Both the position numbers and the translations under genes were made by a program. Shown here one piece after another: positions 33,417 to 43,157 of a stretch of 64,000 nt of DNA (the first letter of the stretch is position 1; each line of letters opens with the position of its first letter). Origin of the DNA: Chitinophagaceae bacterium 26-R-25 (GTDB taxonomy: Bacteria; Bacteroidota; Bacteroidia; Chitinophagales; Chitinophagaceae); contig JARWSJ010000002.1 of NCBI GenBank assembly GCA_029906195.1, positions 372,001 to 436,000 on the forward strand, read 5' to 3'. The notes below the pieces were generated by a model that saw nothing but the letters and a program-made list of their open reading frames with translations, searched no databases and was not told the DNA's origin.

Positions 33417-35519
33417 GTGTCATCCATATTATCTAATCCGATAGAGTACCTGAAAGGTGTGGGTCCTTTACGGGCAGACATTCTGAAGAAGGAGCTCAAT
33501 ATTTTCACTTTTAAAGATCTGCTGGAGCATTTTCCGTTCAGGCATGTGGATAAAACGCAGGTCCAACTCATAAGGGAAATCACACCCCAAACGGACCAGG
33601 TGCAGGTTGCGGGCCGGCTGGTGAGTCTTCAGGTGCTCGGCGAAAACAGGGGAAAGCGACTGGTGGGTGAGCTAAGGGACAGCTCCGGCACCATGGAACT
33701 TGTTTGGTTCCAGGGAATTAACAGGGTACAAAAGTCGCTTGAAATAGGGAAGGAGTACCTCGTATATGGAAAAGCCAGCTTTTTTAGCGGCTATCCGCAA
33801 ATAACACACCCCGAAATAGAAGCCTTCAGCCCGGAAAAGTCGGAAGGAAAGAGCTTTCTTGAACCGGTTTACCCCACAACTGAAAAATTAAAGCATAAGC
33901 AGCTTGGAGGCAGGCAAATCGGTAAACTGACCTGGGGCCTTTTAACAGCCCTACAGGCCGCTGATATACCGGAAAATCTGCCTGATAAACTTTTGCAATC
34001 ACTTAACTTAATTTCCAGGTACAAAGCGTACAACGATATCCATTTTCCAGCGAACTTTAACGCCTATCAGGATGCGCTTAACAGGCTCAAATTTGAAGAG
34101 CTTTTCATGGCTCAGTTAAGATTGAATCTTATCAAATCTGAACGCCACCGTTTTTCGCATGGCGTGGTTTTTAAACAAGTAGGAGAATTATTCAATTCAT
34201 TTTACAAAACCTGTTTGCCTTTTGAACTTACCGGGGCGCAGAAAAGAGTGTTGAGGGAAATAAGACAGGACACGGCGCATGGCCGACAAATGAACAGGCT
34301 TTTGCAGGGAGATGTGGGTAGCGGAAAAACCATTGTGGCATTGCTGAGCATGTTGCTGGCAGTAGACAACGGATTTCAGAGTTGCATGATGGCACCCACG
34401 GAGATATTAGCCAATCAACATTTTGCGGGAATAAGCGAGTTGGTAAAAGACTTGCCGGTTACGGTGAGGTTGCTTACCGGGTCTACGAAAGCGAAGGAAA
34501 GAAGGGAGATTTTGGCCTTGCTGGAAAGTGGTGAACTTGACCTTATCATCGGTACGCATGCCTTGTTGGAGGATCCCGTAAAATTTAAAAATATCGGGCT
34601 TGCAATAATTGATGAACAGCATCGTTTTGGAGTAGAGCAGCGGTCAAAATTATGGCGAAAAGCGAACATACCACCCCATGTTCTTGTTATGACTGCAACA
34701 CCTATTCCCCGTACCCTCGCCATGACTGCTTATGGAGATCTTGACTACAGTGTAATTGATGAATTGCCGCCCGGCAGGCAACCTGTGACCACAGTTCATC
34801 GTTTTGAACAAGCAAGGGGTTCTGTAATGGACTTCATAAAACAGGAAATTGCCAAAGGCAGGCAGGCGTATATAATCTTTCCTTTGATCGAAGAATCAGA
34901 AAAAATCAACTATGAAAACCTCATGCGCGGGTATGAAAATGTAAAAGCATTTTTTCCCGAGCCAAAGTATTGGATCAGTATGGTGCATGGACGACAGCCA
35001 GCTGAGCAAAAGGATACCAACATGCAACGTTTCATTACACGCGACACTCAAATAATGGTATCAACCACGGTGATTGAAGTTGGTGTAAATGTGCCGAATG
35101 CAAGCGTGATGGTGATTGAGAGTTCTGAGAAATTTGGATTGTCACAATTGCATCAGTTGCGCGGAAGAGTGGGGCGGGGAAGTGATAAAAGTTATTGTAT
35201 CTTACTAACGGGCAATAAACTTTCCAGCGAGGCGAAAGAACGATTGAAAATAATGACCGCAACGAACGATGGATTTAAGATTGCCGAGAAAGACATGGAA
35301 TTGCGCGGACCGGGAGATATTGAAGGTACAAGGCAGAGCGGAATGCTGAATTTTAAACTGGCGAGTTTGTTACAAGATAAAAACTGGCTGGATGCTGCAA
35401 AGCAAATGGCTCAACAAATACTGGAGGAAGATCCGGACCTTTCAGAGAAAGCGAATGAAAGATTAAAACACTTTTTGCAAGCGCAAAAAGGAAAAACGGC
35501 TTGGAGCAAAATTTCGTAA
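33417..35519 (+). CDS. recG: ATP-dependent DNA helicase RecG
   Basis: A 700-residue superfamily 2 helicase that reverses stalled replication forks and branch-migrates recombination intermediates. The N-terminal wedge/OB domain (about 60-160) is followed by helicase motifs: Walker A GDVGSGKT (about 300), DEQHRFG (motif II, about 400), MTATPIPRT (motif III), and the SF2 C-terminal motif QLRGRVGRG (about 580). The C-terminal TRG region includes ELRGPGDIEGTRQSG. Length is as usual. The start is GTG at 33417, 27 bp after a good -7 box; the first residues SSILSNPIEYLKGVGP are typical of RecG. The next gene begins 25 bp after its stop and may be cotranscribed. Confidence 0.95.
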   Translation: MSSILSNPIEYLKGVGPLRADILKKELNIFTFKDLLEHFPFRHVDKTQVQLIREITPQTDQVQVAGRLVSLQVLGENRGKRLVGELRDSSGTMELVWFQGINRVQKSLEIGKEYLVYGKASFFSGYPQITHPEIEAFSPEKSEGKSFLEPVYPTTEKLKHKQLGGRQIGKLTWGLLTALQAADIPENLPDKLLQSLNLISRYKAYNDIHFPANFNAYQDALNRLKFEELFMAQLRLNLIKSERHRFSHGVVFKQVGELFNSFYKTCLPFELTGAQKRVLREIRQDTAHGRQMNRLLQGDVGSGKTIVALLSMLLAVDNGFQSCMMAPTEILANQHFAGISELVKDLPVTVRLLTGSTKAKERREILALLESGELDLIIGTHALLEDPVKFKNIGLAIIDEQHRFGVEQRSKLWRKANIPPHVLVMTATPIPRTLAMTAYGDLDYSVIDELPPGRQPVTTVHRFEQARGSVMDFIKQEIAKGRQAYIIFPLIEESEKINYENLMRGYENVKAFFPEPKYWISMVHGRQPAEQKDTNMQRFITRDTQIMVSTTVIEVGVNVPNASVMVIESSEKFGLSQLHQLRGRVGRGSDKSYCILLTGNKLSSEAKERLKIMTATNDGFKIAEKDMELRGPGDIEGTRQSGMLNFKLASLLQDKNWLDAAKQMAQQILEEDPDLSEKANERLKHFLQAQKGKTAWSKIS

Positions 35520-35544
35520 ATTAGAAATAAAGCTAGACAACTTG

Positions 35545-38500
35545 ATGAAAACTACTACTATCATATTATGCCTCCTGGTGAGCAGCCTGCAATTACTGGC
35601 GCAATCGGGTGGTAATTTTAATAGCCTCGAGTTTGTTGAAAATAAAGGACAGTGGGATAAACAAGTTCAGTTTCAGGCAGATTTTGGTTCAGGCGCTTTT
35701 TTCCTCCGGAAGAATGGTATCGCCGTATTGCAACGCAATACACAGGATATGGAAAGTTTGGGTCACGTAAAATATAATCCGGCAGATACCTTGCACTCTC
35801 GTCCCATCCGTACGGATGGTTCGCAGTCCGGCCCAACAGATGATAACACACAACACATCCTCCATTCTCACATGTACTTCATGGATTTTGTAGGCGCCAA
35901 CGAAAACGCGGAGATCGTGGGTGAAAAACCGCAGGACACTTACTACAACTACTTTATAGGAAATGATAAATCAAAATGGGCAGGCGGCTGTAAAGTCTAT
36001 CAGTCTGTTTTGTACAAAAATATTTATCCGAATATCGATGTACGTTATTTCACCAACGACGGTTTGGCGAAATATGAATTCATTGTCAATCCAGGTGGCG
36101 ACCCTTCCAAAATTGTAATGCAGTTCCGCGGAGCAGATAAATTAAGCATCAATAAAAACAATGAACTTGTTATAAAAACATCTGTAGGTGATGTCACAGA
36201 ACTGGCTCCATACACCTACCAGTTTCAAAATGGTACAAGAGTAAAGATCGATTGTAAATACGTGATCAATGGCAACAATGTAACATTCAAACTAAAAAGT
36301 TTCCAGAGCACAGAAACATTGATCATCGACCCTGCTTTGATATTTGCCAGCTTTACCGGCAGCCGTGCAGACAACTGGGGTTATACGGCCACTTACGGCG
36401 GTGATGGTTCTTTCTATGCGGGCGGTATCGTATTTGCCAACGGCTTTGTTACAACCGCAGGCGCTTTCCAAAGCAGCTATTCAGGAAGGGGACAGGAAAT
36501 GTTTAACATGGGTATCATGCGTTTCAATCCTTCGGGCTCACAACGTATGTTTGGAACATATATTGGTGGAACCGGAAAAGAGCAACCCCACAGTATGTTT
36601 GCTGATGGCGCTGGAAATTTAGTGATTGCAGGAAGGACCACCTCTAAGGATTATCCTGCCACGATTAGCCAGGTAAATGGTGGCGACGGCGATTGGAATA
36701 TTGTACTTACAAAAATCAGTTTTGACGGAAAACAATTGTTGGGCTCACTGGTGATTGGTGGTTCCGGCGATGACGGCCGCAACATAGGAGATAGCCATAG
36801 CAGCATTACACGCAATCAAAGCCTTATTAACTTTTACGGAGATGATGCAAGAAGCGAAGTGATTCTTGATAGAACCGGAAACATCTATCTCGCGTCCTGC
36901 ACACAATCAACAAATTTTCCAACAACATCAAATGCCGTACAATCAGCTCCCGGTGGTAAACAAGATGGCGTTTTGATAAAAGTTAATGCGGCCTTTACAC
37001 AGCTTTTATACAGTTCATACATCGGAGGAAATGGTGATGATGCAGCTTTTGTACTGGCACTGGATCAAAAATCGCAAGATGTTTATGTTGCTGGCGGTAC
37101 AAATAGTACCAACCTCCCGGTAACAGCAGGCGTTTTACAACCAACATATGGAGGCGGCGAAAGTGATGGTTTTGTTGCAGCGTTTTCCAATGACGGTACG
37201 ATTTTAAAGAAAATGACTTATGTCGGCACATCAAGAACAGATGTCGTATACGGCATACAATTCGATCGCGATAACTTTCCTTATGTAATGGGCATCAGCA
37301 CCGGGGACTGGCAGCCGATCAATGCTGCGTGGTCACAAGGCGGTTGTCAATTTGTAGGAAAGCTGAAAGAAGATTTATCTGACTGGGTTTTTAGAACCAA
37401 ATTCGGAACTTCTCTGAGTGCACCTAACATGTCTCCTGTGGCTTTCCTGGTGGATCGTTGTGAAAATATGTATATCTCCGGCTGGGGAAAGGCATACGGA
37501 AGCTTCAACATGCAAGGTGTTCGCGGCATGAGCGTAACTCCGGATGCCATAAAAAGCGATGCGCCTGATAATGCAGATTTTTACTTCATCGTAATAAAAA
37601 GAAATGCAGCATCTCAGCTATACGGAACTTTCTTCGGACAAAACAGTGGTGGTCCTGAGCATGTGGATGGCGGTACCAGCCGCTTCGACCAGAACGGTGT
37701 GATCTACCAGGCGATGTGTGCAAACTGTTTATCTTCCGCAACGGCGCCAAGGCCCCAGTTTCCCATAACAGCCGGTGCCGTGTGTTGCTCAAACAAATGG
37801 AGCGGCGCAAATGGAACAGGAAGTGGGGCAGAATGTAATCTGGCAGCAGTAAAAATTGTGTTCAACTATGCAGGTGTGGGTAGTGGCGTCAAATCATTTC
37901 TGGCCGGCAAGATAAGAAGTAAAGGATGTGCCCCTGCAGACTTTGAATTTAAAGATACCGTATTAAATGCCGCCAGCTATGTCTGGGATTTTGGTGATGG
38001 CAGTCCTCAACTCGCAACAACCAATTTTGATGTGACGCATACTTATGCAAATGTTGGCAACTACAGGGTTATGCTGATCGGTATAGATTCCAGCAGTTGT
38101 AACATACGCGACACTGCGTACACTATCATTCGGGTAGGAGATGACCGGGTGAACTTCGCATTTGATTTCCAAAAACTGCAGCCTTGTGAGGCACTCGATT
38201 ATCAATTTACCAACAAATCAACTGTCATTAGCGGTAAACCGTTTACCAATACTTCTTTCATTTGGGATTTTGGTGACGGTACAAGAATACCAAGCGGCAC
38301 GGCTCCTCAAACACACTCATATGCGGCACCGGGAACGTACAATGTAACATTGGTACTTGCAGATACCGGTTATTGTAATTCGCCAGATTCCCTGGTAGAA
38401 TCTTTACGTGTGTCGCCGTTGGTGCGGGCACAGTTTGAGACGCCGGCAGAAGGTTGCGCACCATATACCGCCGCCTTCCACAATACATCCTTAGGTGGTG

Positions 38501-39195
38501 ATACATTTGATTGGGATTTTGGTGATGGCTCAGCTATATCGCACGATATAAATCCGTCACATACATTCCCTCCGGGACCAAATGTTTACACCGTGAAGTT
38601 GACTGCATACGATGAAAACACTTGTAACAAAGTGCATGATACAACATTCACCATCACTGTGCATACGAGCCCTACAGCTGCATATACGTTTGCGCCCATA
38701 ACGCCTGCAGAAAACAAGCCGACAACATTTACCAACAATTCATCTACTGATGCGATTCAGTTTGCATGGAGATTTGGTGACGGAGATTCGCTGATCACAA
38801 GCAGCCGTAATGACATCGATCACCAGTACAACATTTCCGGCACTTTCGAAGCTTGTTTGGATGCCGTAAATGCTTTTGGTTGTCACGATACTGTTTGCAA
38901 CAATATCCAGGCAATAGTTGTTCCTAAATTGGATGTGCCGAATGCGTTTACTCCGTTAGGGCCAACCTCTGCCAGCACGATCTATGTGCACGGTTTTGGC
39001 ATCAACACCATGAAGTGGGTTATATACAATCGCTGGGGACAAAAGGTTTTTGAAACCAATGATAGGCGGAGAGGATGGGATGGAAGATTTAACGGTGTAG
39101 TACAACCGATGGATGTATACGGCTATACGTTGGAAGTAGAATTTGTAGACGGAGAAAAGCTGAGCAGGAAGGGAGATATTACTTTGATTAGATAG
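35545..39195 (+). CDS. Giant T9SS type B surface protein (DUF7948, SBBP repeats, PKD domains)
   Basis: A 1216-residue exported protein. The signal peptide (about 1-20) ends LQLLAQ. The N-terminal domain starts near FVENKGQWDKQVQFQ, the hallmark of DUF7948. A beta-propeller-like SBBP region follows (about 270-770, repeats such as YIGGTGKEQPHSM and YIGGNGDDAAFVLALD). About four PKD domains with WDFGDG motifs come next (about 790-1130). The C-terminus, from VPNAFTPLG with WVIYNRWGQKVFE and GWDGRFNG, is a gliding-motility-associated type B sorting domain. The product should be a cell-surface adhesin-like protein delivered by T9SS. The downstream PorP/SprF-like gene is the usual partner for type B substrates. 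A TTG codon directly precedes the chosen ATG. Confidence 0.88.
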   Translation: MKTTTIILCLLVSSLQLLAQSGGNFNSLEFVENKGQWDKQVQFQADFGSGAFFLRKNGIAVLQRNTQDMESLGHVKYNPADTLHSRPIRTDGSQSGPTDDNTQHILHSHMYFMDFVGANENAEIVGEKPQDTYYNYFIGNDKSKWAGGCKVYQSVLYKNIYPNIDVRYFTNDGLAKYEFIVNPGGDPSKIVMQFRGADKLSINKNNELVIKTSVGDVTELAPYTYQFQNGTRVKIDCKYVINGNNVTFKLKSFQSTETLIIDPALIFASFTGSRADNWGYTATYGGDGSFYAGGIVFANGFVTTAGAFQSSYSGRGQEMFNMGIMRFNPSGSQRMFGTYIGGTGKEQPHSMFADGAGNLVIAGRTTSKDYPATISQVNGGDGDWNIVLTKISFDGKQLLGSLVIGGSGDDGRNIGDSHSSITRNQSLINFYGDDARSEVILDRTGNIYLASCTQSTNFPTTSNAVQSAPGGKQDGVLIKVNAAFTQLLYSSYIGGNGDDAAFVLALDQKSQDVYVAGGTNSTNLPVTAGVLQPTYGGGESDGFVAAFSNDGTILKKMTYVGTSRTDVVYGIQFDRDNFPYVMGISTGDWQPINAAWSQGGCQFVGKLKEDLSDWVFRTKFGTSLSAPNMSPVAFLVDRCENMYISGWGKAYGSFNMQGVRGMSVTPDAIKSDAPDNADFYFIVIKRNAASQLYGTFFGQNSGGPEHVDGGTSRFDQNGVIYQAMCANCLSSATAPRPQFPITAGAVCCSNKWSGANGTGSGAECNLAAVKIVFNYAGVGSGVKSFLAGKIRSKGCAPADFEFKDTVLNAASYVWDFGDGSPQLATTNFDVTHTYANVGNYRVMLIGIDSSSCNIRDTAYTIIRVGDDRVNFAFDFQKLQPCEALDYQFTNKSTVISGKPFTNTSFIWDFGDGTRIPSGTAPQTHSYAAPGTYNVTLVLADTGYCNSPDSLVESLRVSPLVRAQFETPAEGCAPYTAAFHNTSLGGDTFDWDFGDGSAISHDINPSHTFPPGPNVYTVKLTAYDENTCNKVHDTTFTITVHTSPTAAYTFAPITPAENKPTTFTNNSSTDAIQFAWRFGDGDSLITSSRNDIDHQYNISGTFEACLDAVNAFGCHDTVCNNIQAIVVPKLDVPNAFTPLGPTSASTIYVHGFGINTMKWVIYNRWGQKVFETNDRRRGWDGRFNGVVQPMDVYGYTLEVEFVDGEKLSRKGDITLIR

Positions 39196-39351
39196 TTAAG
39201 AATTAGGAATTAGGAATTAGGAATTAAGAATTGTAGAGAGTGTGATTTTCAGTACCGAATTTGACCTCCCAATACTTAATGTCTGAAGCATAAAATAACC
39301 GGAAGGTCGACCTGAAAGAATTCTTAATTCTTAATTCCTAATTCTTAATTT
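39195..39351. repeat. Foldback repeat, GAATTAGGAATTAAGAATT family
   Basis: The left arm at 39195-39233 starts in the stop codon of the preceding gene. The right arm is at 39316-39351. It separates the type B protein from its PorP/SprF partner. Confidence 0.78.
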
Positions 39352-39379
39352 GAATAATAATGTCGAAAAGATTTGAAGA

Positions 39380-40483
39380 ATGATTGATCAAACACACAGA
39401 CCCATGAAAATAGATGCATTAAACAGTTCACGCGCTAAAGCGAGCCAGGTGATGGTGAAAATGTTGTTGCTTCTATGCCCTGTAATGTTTTTTGTAACAA
39501 GAAAAATTCAGGCACAGGATCTTCATTACTCTCAATGGTACGCCTCGCCGTTGCTCGTGAATCCCGCCAATACAGGATTTATACCGGATGCAGATTATCG
39601 ACTGGGAGCTAATTACCGTAGCCAATACATGAATGTTCTTTCTTCTCCATACAAAACCATGAGTGTTTGGGGAGATGCACAGATAATGCGCGACAGATTT
39701 GACAATGCGTGGCTTGGCGTGGGGGGAGTGATTCTTCGCGACCAGGCAGGTAGCGGCAACCTCACTTCTACAAAAGTTTACGGATCGCTCGCTTATCACC
39801 AGATGCTGGGTTTATCGAGTTTGCTGACAGCAGGATTTAACCTTGGCTGGGCACAAAAAAGAATTGATCCCACCAAGCTTACATTCCCCGATCAGTTTAA
39901 CGATGCAACGGGTTTCTTTGAATCGGGCATGCCAACAAGCGTAGTGTTTAATACGACCTCCATCAATTACATGGATGTTCAGGTAGGAGTAAACTATGCA
40001 TATTTCCCAACACAAAATGTTTACGTGAACGGCGGTTTTTCAGTTCAGCACATTAACAGGCCCAAAGAAGGATTTTTTGTAGAAAGCTCAGTGTATGACA
40101 ACAGGCTCTCTGCGAGATATATTGGTTTTGTGAACGCCAGCATTAAGGTTAGCAACCTGGTCATACTTAATCCCATGGCATACTATACCAACCAGGCCAG
40201 TGCCTCTGAAGTGACGGGTGGTTTGAGCATGGATTATAATTTGTCCGGCGATGGCAATACCATCGTAAGCGCCGGCTTATTTTATCGCCCCGGCGATGCA
40301 TTTATACCGCAGCTCGGTTTTGAGATCAATGATTTCCGTCTCAACTTTACATATGATGCCACCACCTCTGGTTTGAAATCGTATAATGGTGGTCGTGGTG
40401 CCGTAGAATTTTCGCTGATTAAAAAAGGATTGTATCCTGATAAAGAATCGAGACAGTCATGGTGCCCAACATTCAAAATGTAA
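39380..40483 (+). CDS. PorP/SprF-family outer-membrane protein, T9SS type B partner
   Basis: A 367-residue predicted outer-membrane beta-barrel. The mature start QDLHYSQWYASPLLVNPANTGF is the signature of the PorP/SprF family, whose members help secrete or anchor T9SS substrates with type B sorting domains (SprF with SprB in Flavobacterium). Its position right after such a substrate fits. The signal peptide ends near RKIQAQ, but the N-terminal region before it is long; starts at 39404 and 39452 would give shorter leaders and cannot be excluded. The barrel strands end with the usual aromatic-rich C-terminal region. A strong terminator follows. Confidence 0.87.
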   Translation: MIDQTHRPMKIDALNSSRAKASQVMVKMLLLLCPVMFFVTRKIQAQDLHYSQWYASPLLVNPANTGFIPDADYRLGANYRSQYMNVLSSPYKTMSVWGDAQIMRDRFDNAWLGVGGVILRDQAGSGNLTSTKVYGSLAYHQMLGLSSLLTAGFNLGWAQKRIDPTKLTFPDQFNDATGFFESGMPTSVVFNTTSINYMDVQVGVNYAYFPTQNVYVNGGFSVQHINRPKEGFFVESSVYDNRLSARYIGFVNASIKVSNLVILNPMAYYTNQASASEVTGGLSMDYNLSGDGNTIVSAGLFYRPGDAFIPQLGFEINDFRLNFTYDATTSGLKSYNGGRGAVEFSLIKKGLYPDKESRQSWCPTFKM

Positions 40484-40500
40484 TAATTCTATTGTTTATA

Positions 40501-40530
40501 AAAAGCGCTTCCTCGTGAAGCGCTTTTTTG
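40501..40530 (+). terminator. Intrinsic terminator after the PorP/SprF gene
   Basis: The stem AAAAGCGCTTC/GAAGCGCTTTT has a CTCGT loop and a T-run ending in G. It starts 18 bp after the stop codon. Confidence 0.88.
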
Positions 40531-40786
40531 TTTACGTCCATTTTTAATAAAATTAATATTATTGCTCACCTTTAGATCAGTACTCCTCATTGATCCTGAC
40601 AGATACTTGCTTTTATCATTCAAACAAAGCAAGCATGCATTATCTTATTTTTTACCGACCATAATTCTTCCTCTCATTTACAAGCACAGCAAAATATACT
40701 GAATGACCGCGCCGGTGCTGAGATTGCTTCGACCGGTCTCCGCCGTGAAGCTTTGCTTTCGTTAATAATCTTCAAGCTTTGCCGGT

Positions 40787-40825
40787 CTCGCAATGACGTA
40801 TGAAGAACCGAACCGTCATTGCGAG
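40787..40825. repeat. Foldback repeat, CGTCATTGCGAG arms
   Basis: Perfect 12-bp arms at 40787-40798 and 40814-40825. Related words (CCGGTCTC, GCGAAGCAATCCC) extend the element to about 40713-40905. Elements with CATTGCGAG and GAAGCAATCC are, as I recall, common in many bacterial genomes. The rest of the 509-bp gap (40531-40992) shows nothing else. Confidence 0.75.
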
Positions 40826-40992
40826 CCCCTGCTTAACAACAAGTAAAAATAAAATGAAGATTAGTTTACATGAAGAATGCGGGGCGAAGCAATCCCACCA
40901 GCGAGCAACAAAAACGATGAACTGAACAAACAAAAAGCCCAACTCACGTTGGGCTTAATATAGAAACCGTCCACTATAAAAAGGTTTGTCTG

Positions 40993-41469
40993 TTACTGTT
41001 TTGCGTTTCTAACATCCAGCAATTTGATAGAAAAATACAAAGGACTGTTCGGTTTAATAGCGGCATTGCCGTTGCAACCGTAAGCAAGGTAGGAAGGCAT
41101 TACGATTTGCAATCCGCCACCTTCTTTTACTTTCAATAAACCCCACTGGAACCCGGGAATAAATGTTCCCGCATAAGCCATCACAGAATCGCCATGGTCG
41201 AACACCACATTGTCTAAAGTTTTGCCCACGTAGCTGATAACAACAGTATCGTAAGCACTCGTTACGGAAGGGCCCGTACCTAACGAATCTATCTGAAAAT
41301 AGTTGCCAACAGTGTCAACCTGATAGTTTAAACCCTGGGTCACGCAGAAAGCCTGCATTGCAGGAGCCTCTACAGAAGCGTCCTGATCTTTACAACCACT
41401 ATCTGTTTTCTTAGAACACGCTAAAAACAAAACGGGAACGGCAAACATCAGCAAAAAAAATCTTTTCAT
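40993..41469 (-). CDS. FKBP-type peptidyl-prolyl isomerase lipoprotein
   Basis: A 158-residue lipoprotein with signal MKRFFLLMFAVPVLFLAC (lipobox LFLAC, Cys18). The C-terminal FKBP domain (about 70-158) shows VVISYVGKTLDN, FIPGFQWGLLKVKEGGGLQIVMPSYLAYG and a terminal PLYFSIKLLDV, all matching FKBP consensus strands. It would catalyse prolyl isomerisation of periplasmic or outer-membrane proteins. The ATG at 41469 fits the lipoprotein signal better than the GTG three codons upstream. It stands alone on the minus strand. Confidence 0.88.
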   Translation of the reverse strand: MKRFFLLMFAVPVLFLACSKKTDSGCKDQDASVEAPAMQAFCVTQGLNYQVDTVGNYFQIDSLGTGPSVTSAYDTVVISYVGKTLDNVVFDHGDSVMAYAGTFIPGFQWGLLKVKEGGGLQIVMPSYLAYGCNGNAAIKPNSPLYFSIKLLDVRNAKQ

Positions 41470-41639
41470 CTTGGTCACTTGTTTTTTAAATGGTACTACT
41501 AATATTAACTAACTGCAAAAATCAGAAAGCTTTTTGTCTTAACGCTTATTTTGACCCAATTTATTCTTAAATCGTTGCGTATAAATTTGACATTCAAAGT
41601 ATATATTCTAAAATTATATTTATACACCAGACTGTGAGC

Positions 41640-41667
41640 TTGCTCTGCGTACGGTTTCTTATATTTG
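41640..41667 (+). promoter_or_regulatory. Promoter of the GlcD-like gene
   Basis: TTG at 41640-41642 and TATATTTG at 41660-41667 are 17 bp apart, a good Bacteroidota -33/-7 pair. The box lies 22 bp before the ATG. Confidence 0.6.
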
Positions 41668-41688
41668 CGCCACAAAATTCTATTATAG

Positions 41689-43104
41689 ATGCAAGCGACC
41701 TTGACGAGAAAAACTGCTTTAACTGCTGATCACATCAAATTGTTTATCAATCTGTTAGGGGAAAATTATGTGCTTTTTGACCAGGAATCACTGCATGATT
41801 ACGGTCACGACCAAACCGAGCACCTTCTGTTTTTACCCGATGTTGTATTAAAACCACGTACCACAGAGGAAATCAGCGAAATAATGAAAATTTGTAATGC
41901 TAATGGCATTCCGGTAACCCCACGCGGTGGCGGTACAGGCCTTAGCGGAGGAGCGTTGCCTCACCTTGGCGGCGTTGTGTTATCCACGGAAAGACTAAAT
42001 ACCATTTTAAGCATAGACGAAAAAAATCTTCAGGTTACAACTGAACCAGGAGTGATCACAGAGGTTTTACAAGAGACAGTGAAAGAAAAAGGACTTTTTT
42101 ACCCTCCTGATCCAAGCAGCAAAGGGTCTTGCTTTATCGGCGGAAACATTGCTGAAAACAGTGGTGGTCCTAAAGCGGTAAAATACGGTGTGGTGAAAGA
42201 TTACGTGTTGAACCTGGAAGTTGTGTTGCCAACCGGCGATATAATCTGGACAGGAGCAAACGTTTTAAAAAATTCCACCGGATATAACCTTACTCAGTTA
42301 GTTGTAGGCAGCGAAGGGACGCTCGGAATTGTCACTAAGATAGTACTGAAGCTGATTCCCCTTCCAAAATATGATTTACTGATGTTGGTGCCATTTACAT
42401 CACTTGAGAAAGCGGGAGAGGCTGTAAGTGCTATTTTCCGTGCGGGTTTTACACCAAGTGCTTTGGAGCTGGTAGAATATGATGCATTGAAAATAACTGC
42501 AGCAATGGTTGACAGCACTGCTGTTCAGGTAACAGACGATACAGCGGCGCACCTGATCATTGAAGTCGATGGCAACCACATGGATGCATTGATGAGTGAG
42601 ATGGAATCAATTAGTGAGTTGTTAACACAGTTTGATTGTGGAGAAGTGTACTTTGCAGATGACGCACAACAGAAAGCAGAATTGTGGAAGCTTCGCAGAC
42701 GCGCTGCAGAAGCCGTGAAATTACAGGGTTATACAATTGAAGAAGACACCGTGGTACCAAGAGCAGAGTTGCCAAAATTGATCAGAGGAGTAAAGGAACT
42801 TGGCCGCCAGTATGACTTTCATGCAGTGTGCTACGGTCACGCCGGTGATGGCAACTTGCACATTCGCATTAAAAAGGAAGGCCTGCAGAACAGCCAGGAT
42901 GATCCGCAAATGGTACAGTGCCTAAGAGCCTTGTTTGAGTTGGTGAAAGAACTTGGCGGAACGATCAGCGGCGAACATGGTATTGGGCTGGTGCAAAAAG
43001 GATACATGGACATTGTATTCAGCAATACACAGCTTCAAATCATGAGAGACATCAAAAAAGTATTTGATCCGAATAATATATTGAACGCCGGAAAGATTTT
43101 TTAA
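41689..43104 (+). CDS. glcD: FAD-linked oxidase, glycolate oxidase/D-lactate dehydrogenase GlcD-like
   Basis: A 471-residue flavoprotein of the FAD-binding-4 family with an FAD-oxidase C-terminal domain. The N-terminal half carries TPRGGGTGLSGGALP (about 76-90) and YPPDPSSKGSCFIGGNIAENSGG (about 137-159), FAD-binding segments typical of GlcD and D-lactate dehydrogenases. The C-terminal half has CYGHAGDGNLHIRI (about 381-394) and GTISGEHGIGLVQKG, also diagnostic. It oxidises a 2-hydroxy acid such as glycolate or D-lactate and passes electrons onward. No glcE or glcF partner is adjacent, so a single-subunit D-lactate dehydrogenase role is equally likely. Length is normal. Confidence 0.88.
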   Translation: MQATLTRKTALTADHIKLFINLLGENYVLFDQESLHDYGHDQTEHLLFLPDVVLKPRTTEEISEIMKICNANGIPVTPRGGGTGLSGGALPHLGGVVLSTERLNTILSIDEKNLQVTTEPGVITEVLQETVKEKGLFYPPDPSSKGSCFIGGNIAENSGGPKAVKYGVVKDYVLNLEVVLPTGDIIWTGANVLKNSTGYNLTQLVVGSEGTLGIVTKIVLKLIPLPKYDLLMLVPFTSLEKAGEAVSAIFRAGFTPSALELVEYDALKITAAMVDSTAVQVTDDTAAHLIIEVDGNHMDALMSEMESISELLTQFDCGEVYFADDAQQKAELWKLRRRAAEAVKLQGYTIEEDTVVPRAELPKLIRGVKELGRQYDFHAVCYGHAGDGNLHIRIKKEGLQNSQDDPQMVQCLRALFELVKELGGTISGEHGIGLVQKGYMDIVFSNTQLQIMRDIKKVFDPNNILNAGKIF

Positions 43105-43157
43105 ATGAACCCTGACCAGTACCCCTGAAAATTACGGTACCATTTAAAAATTTAAGT

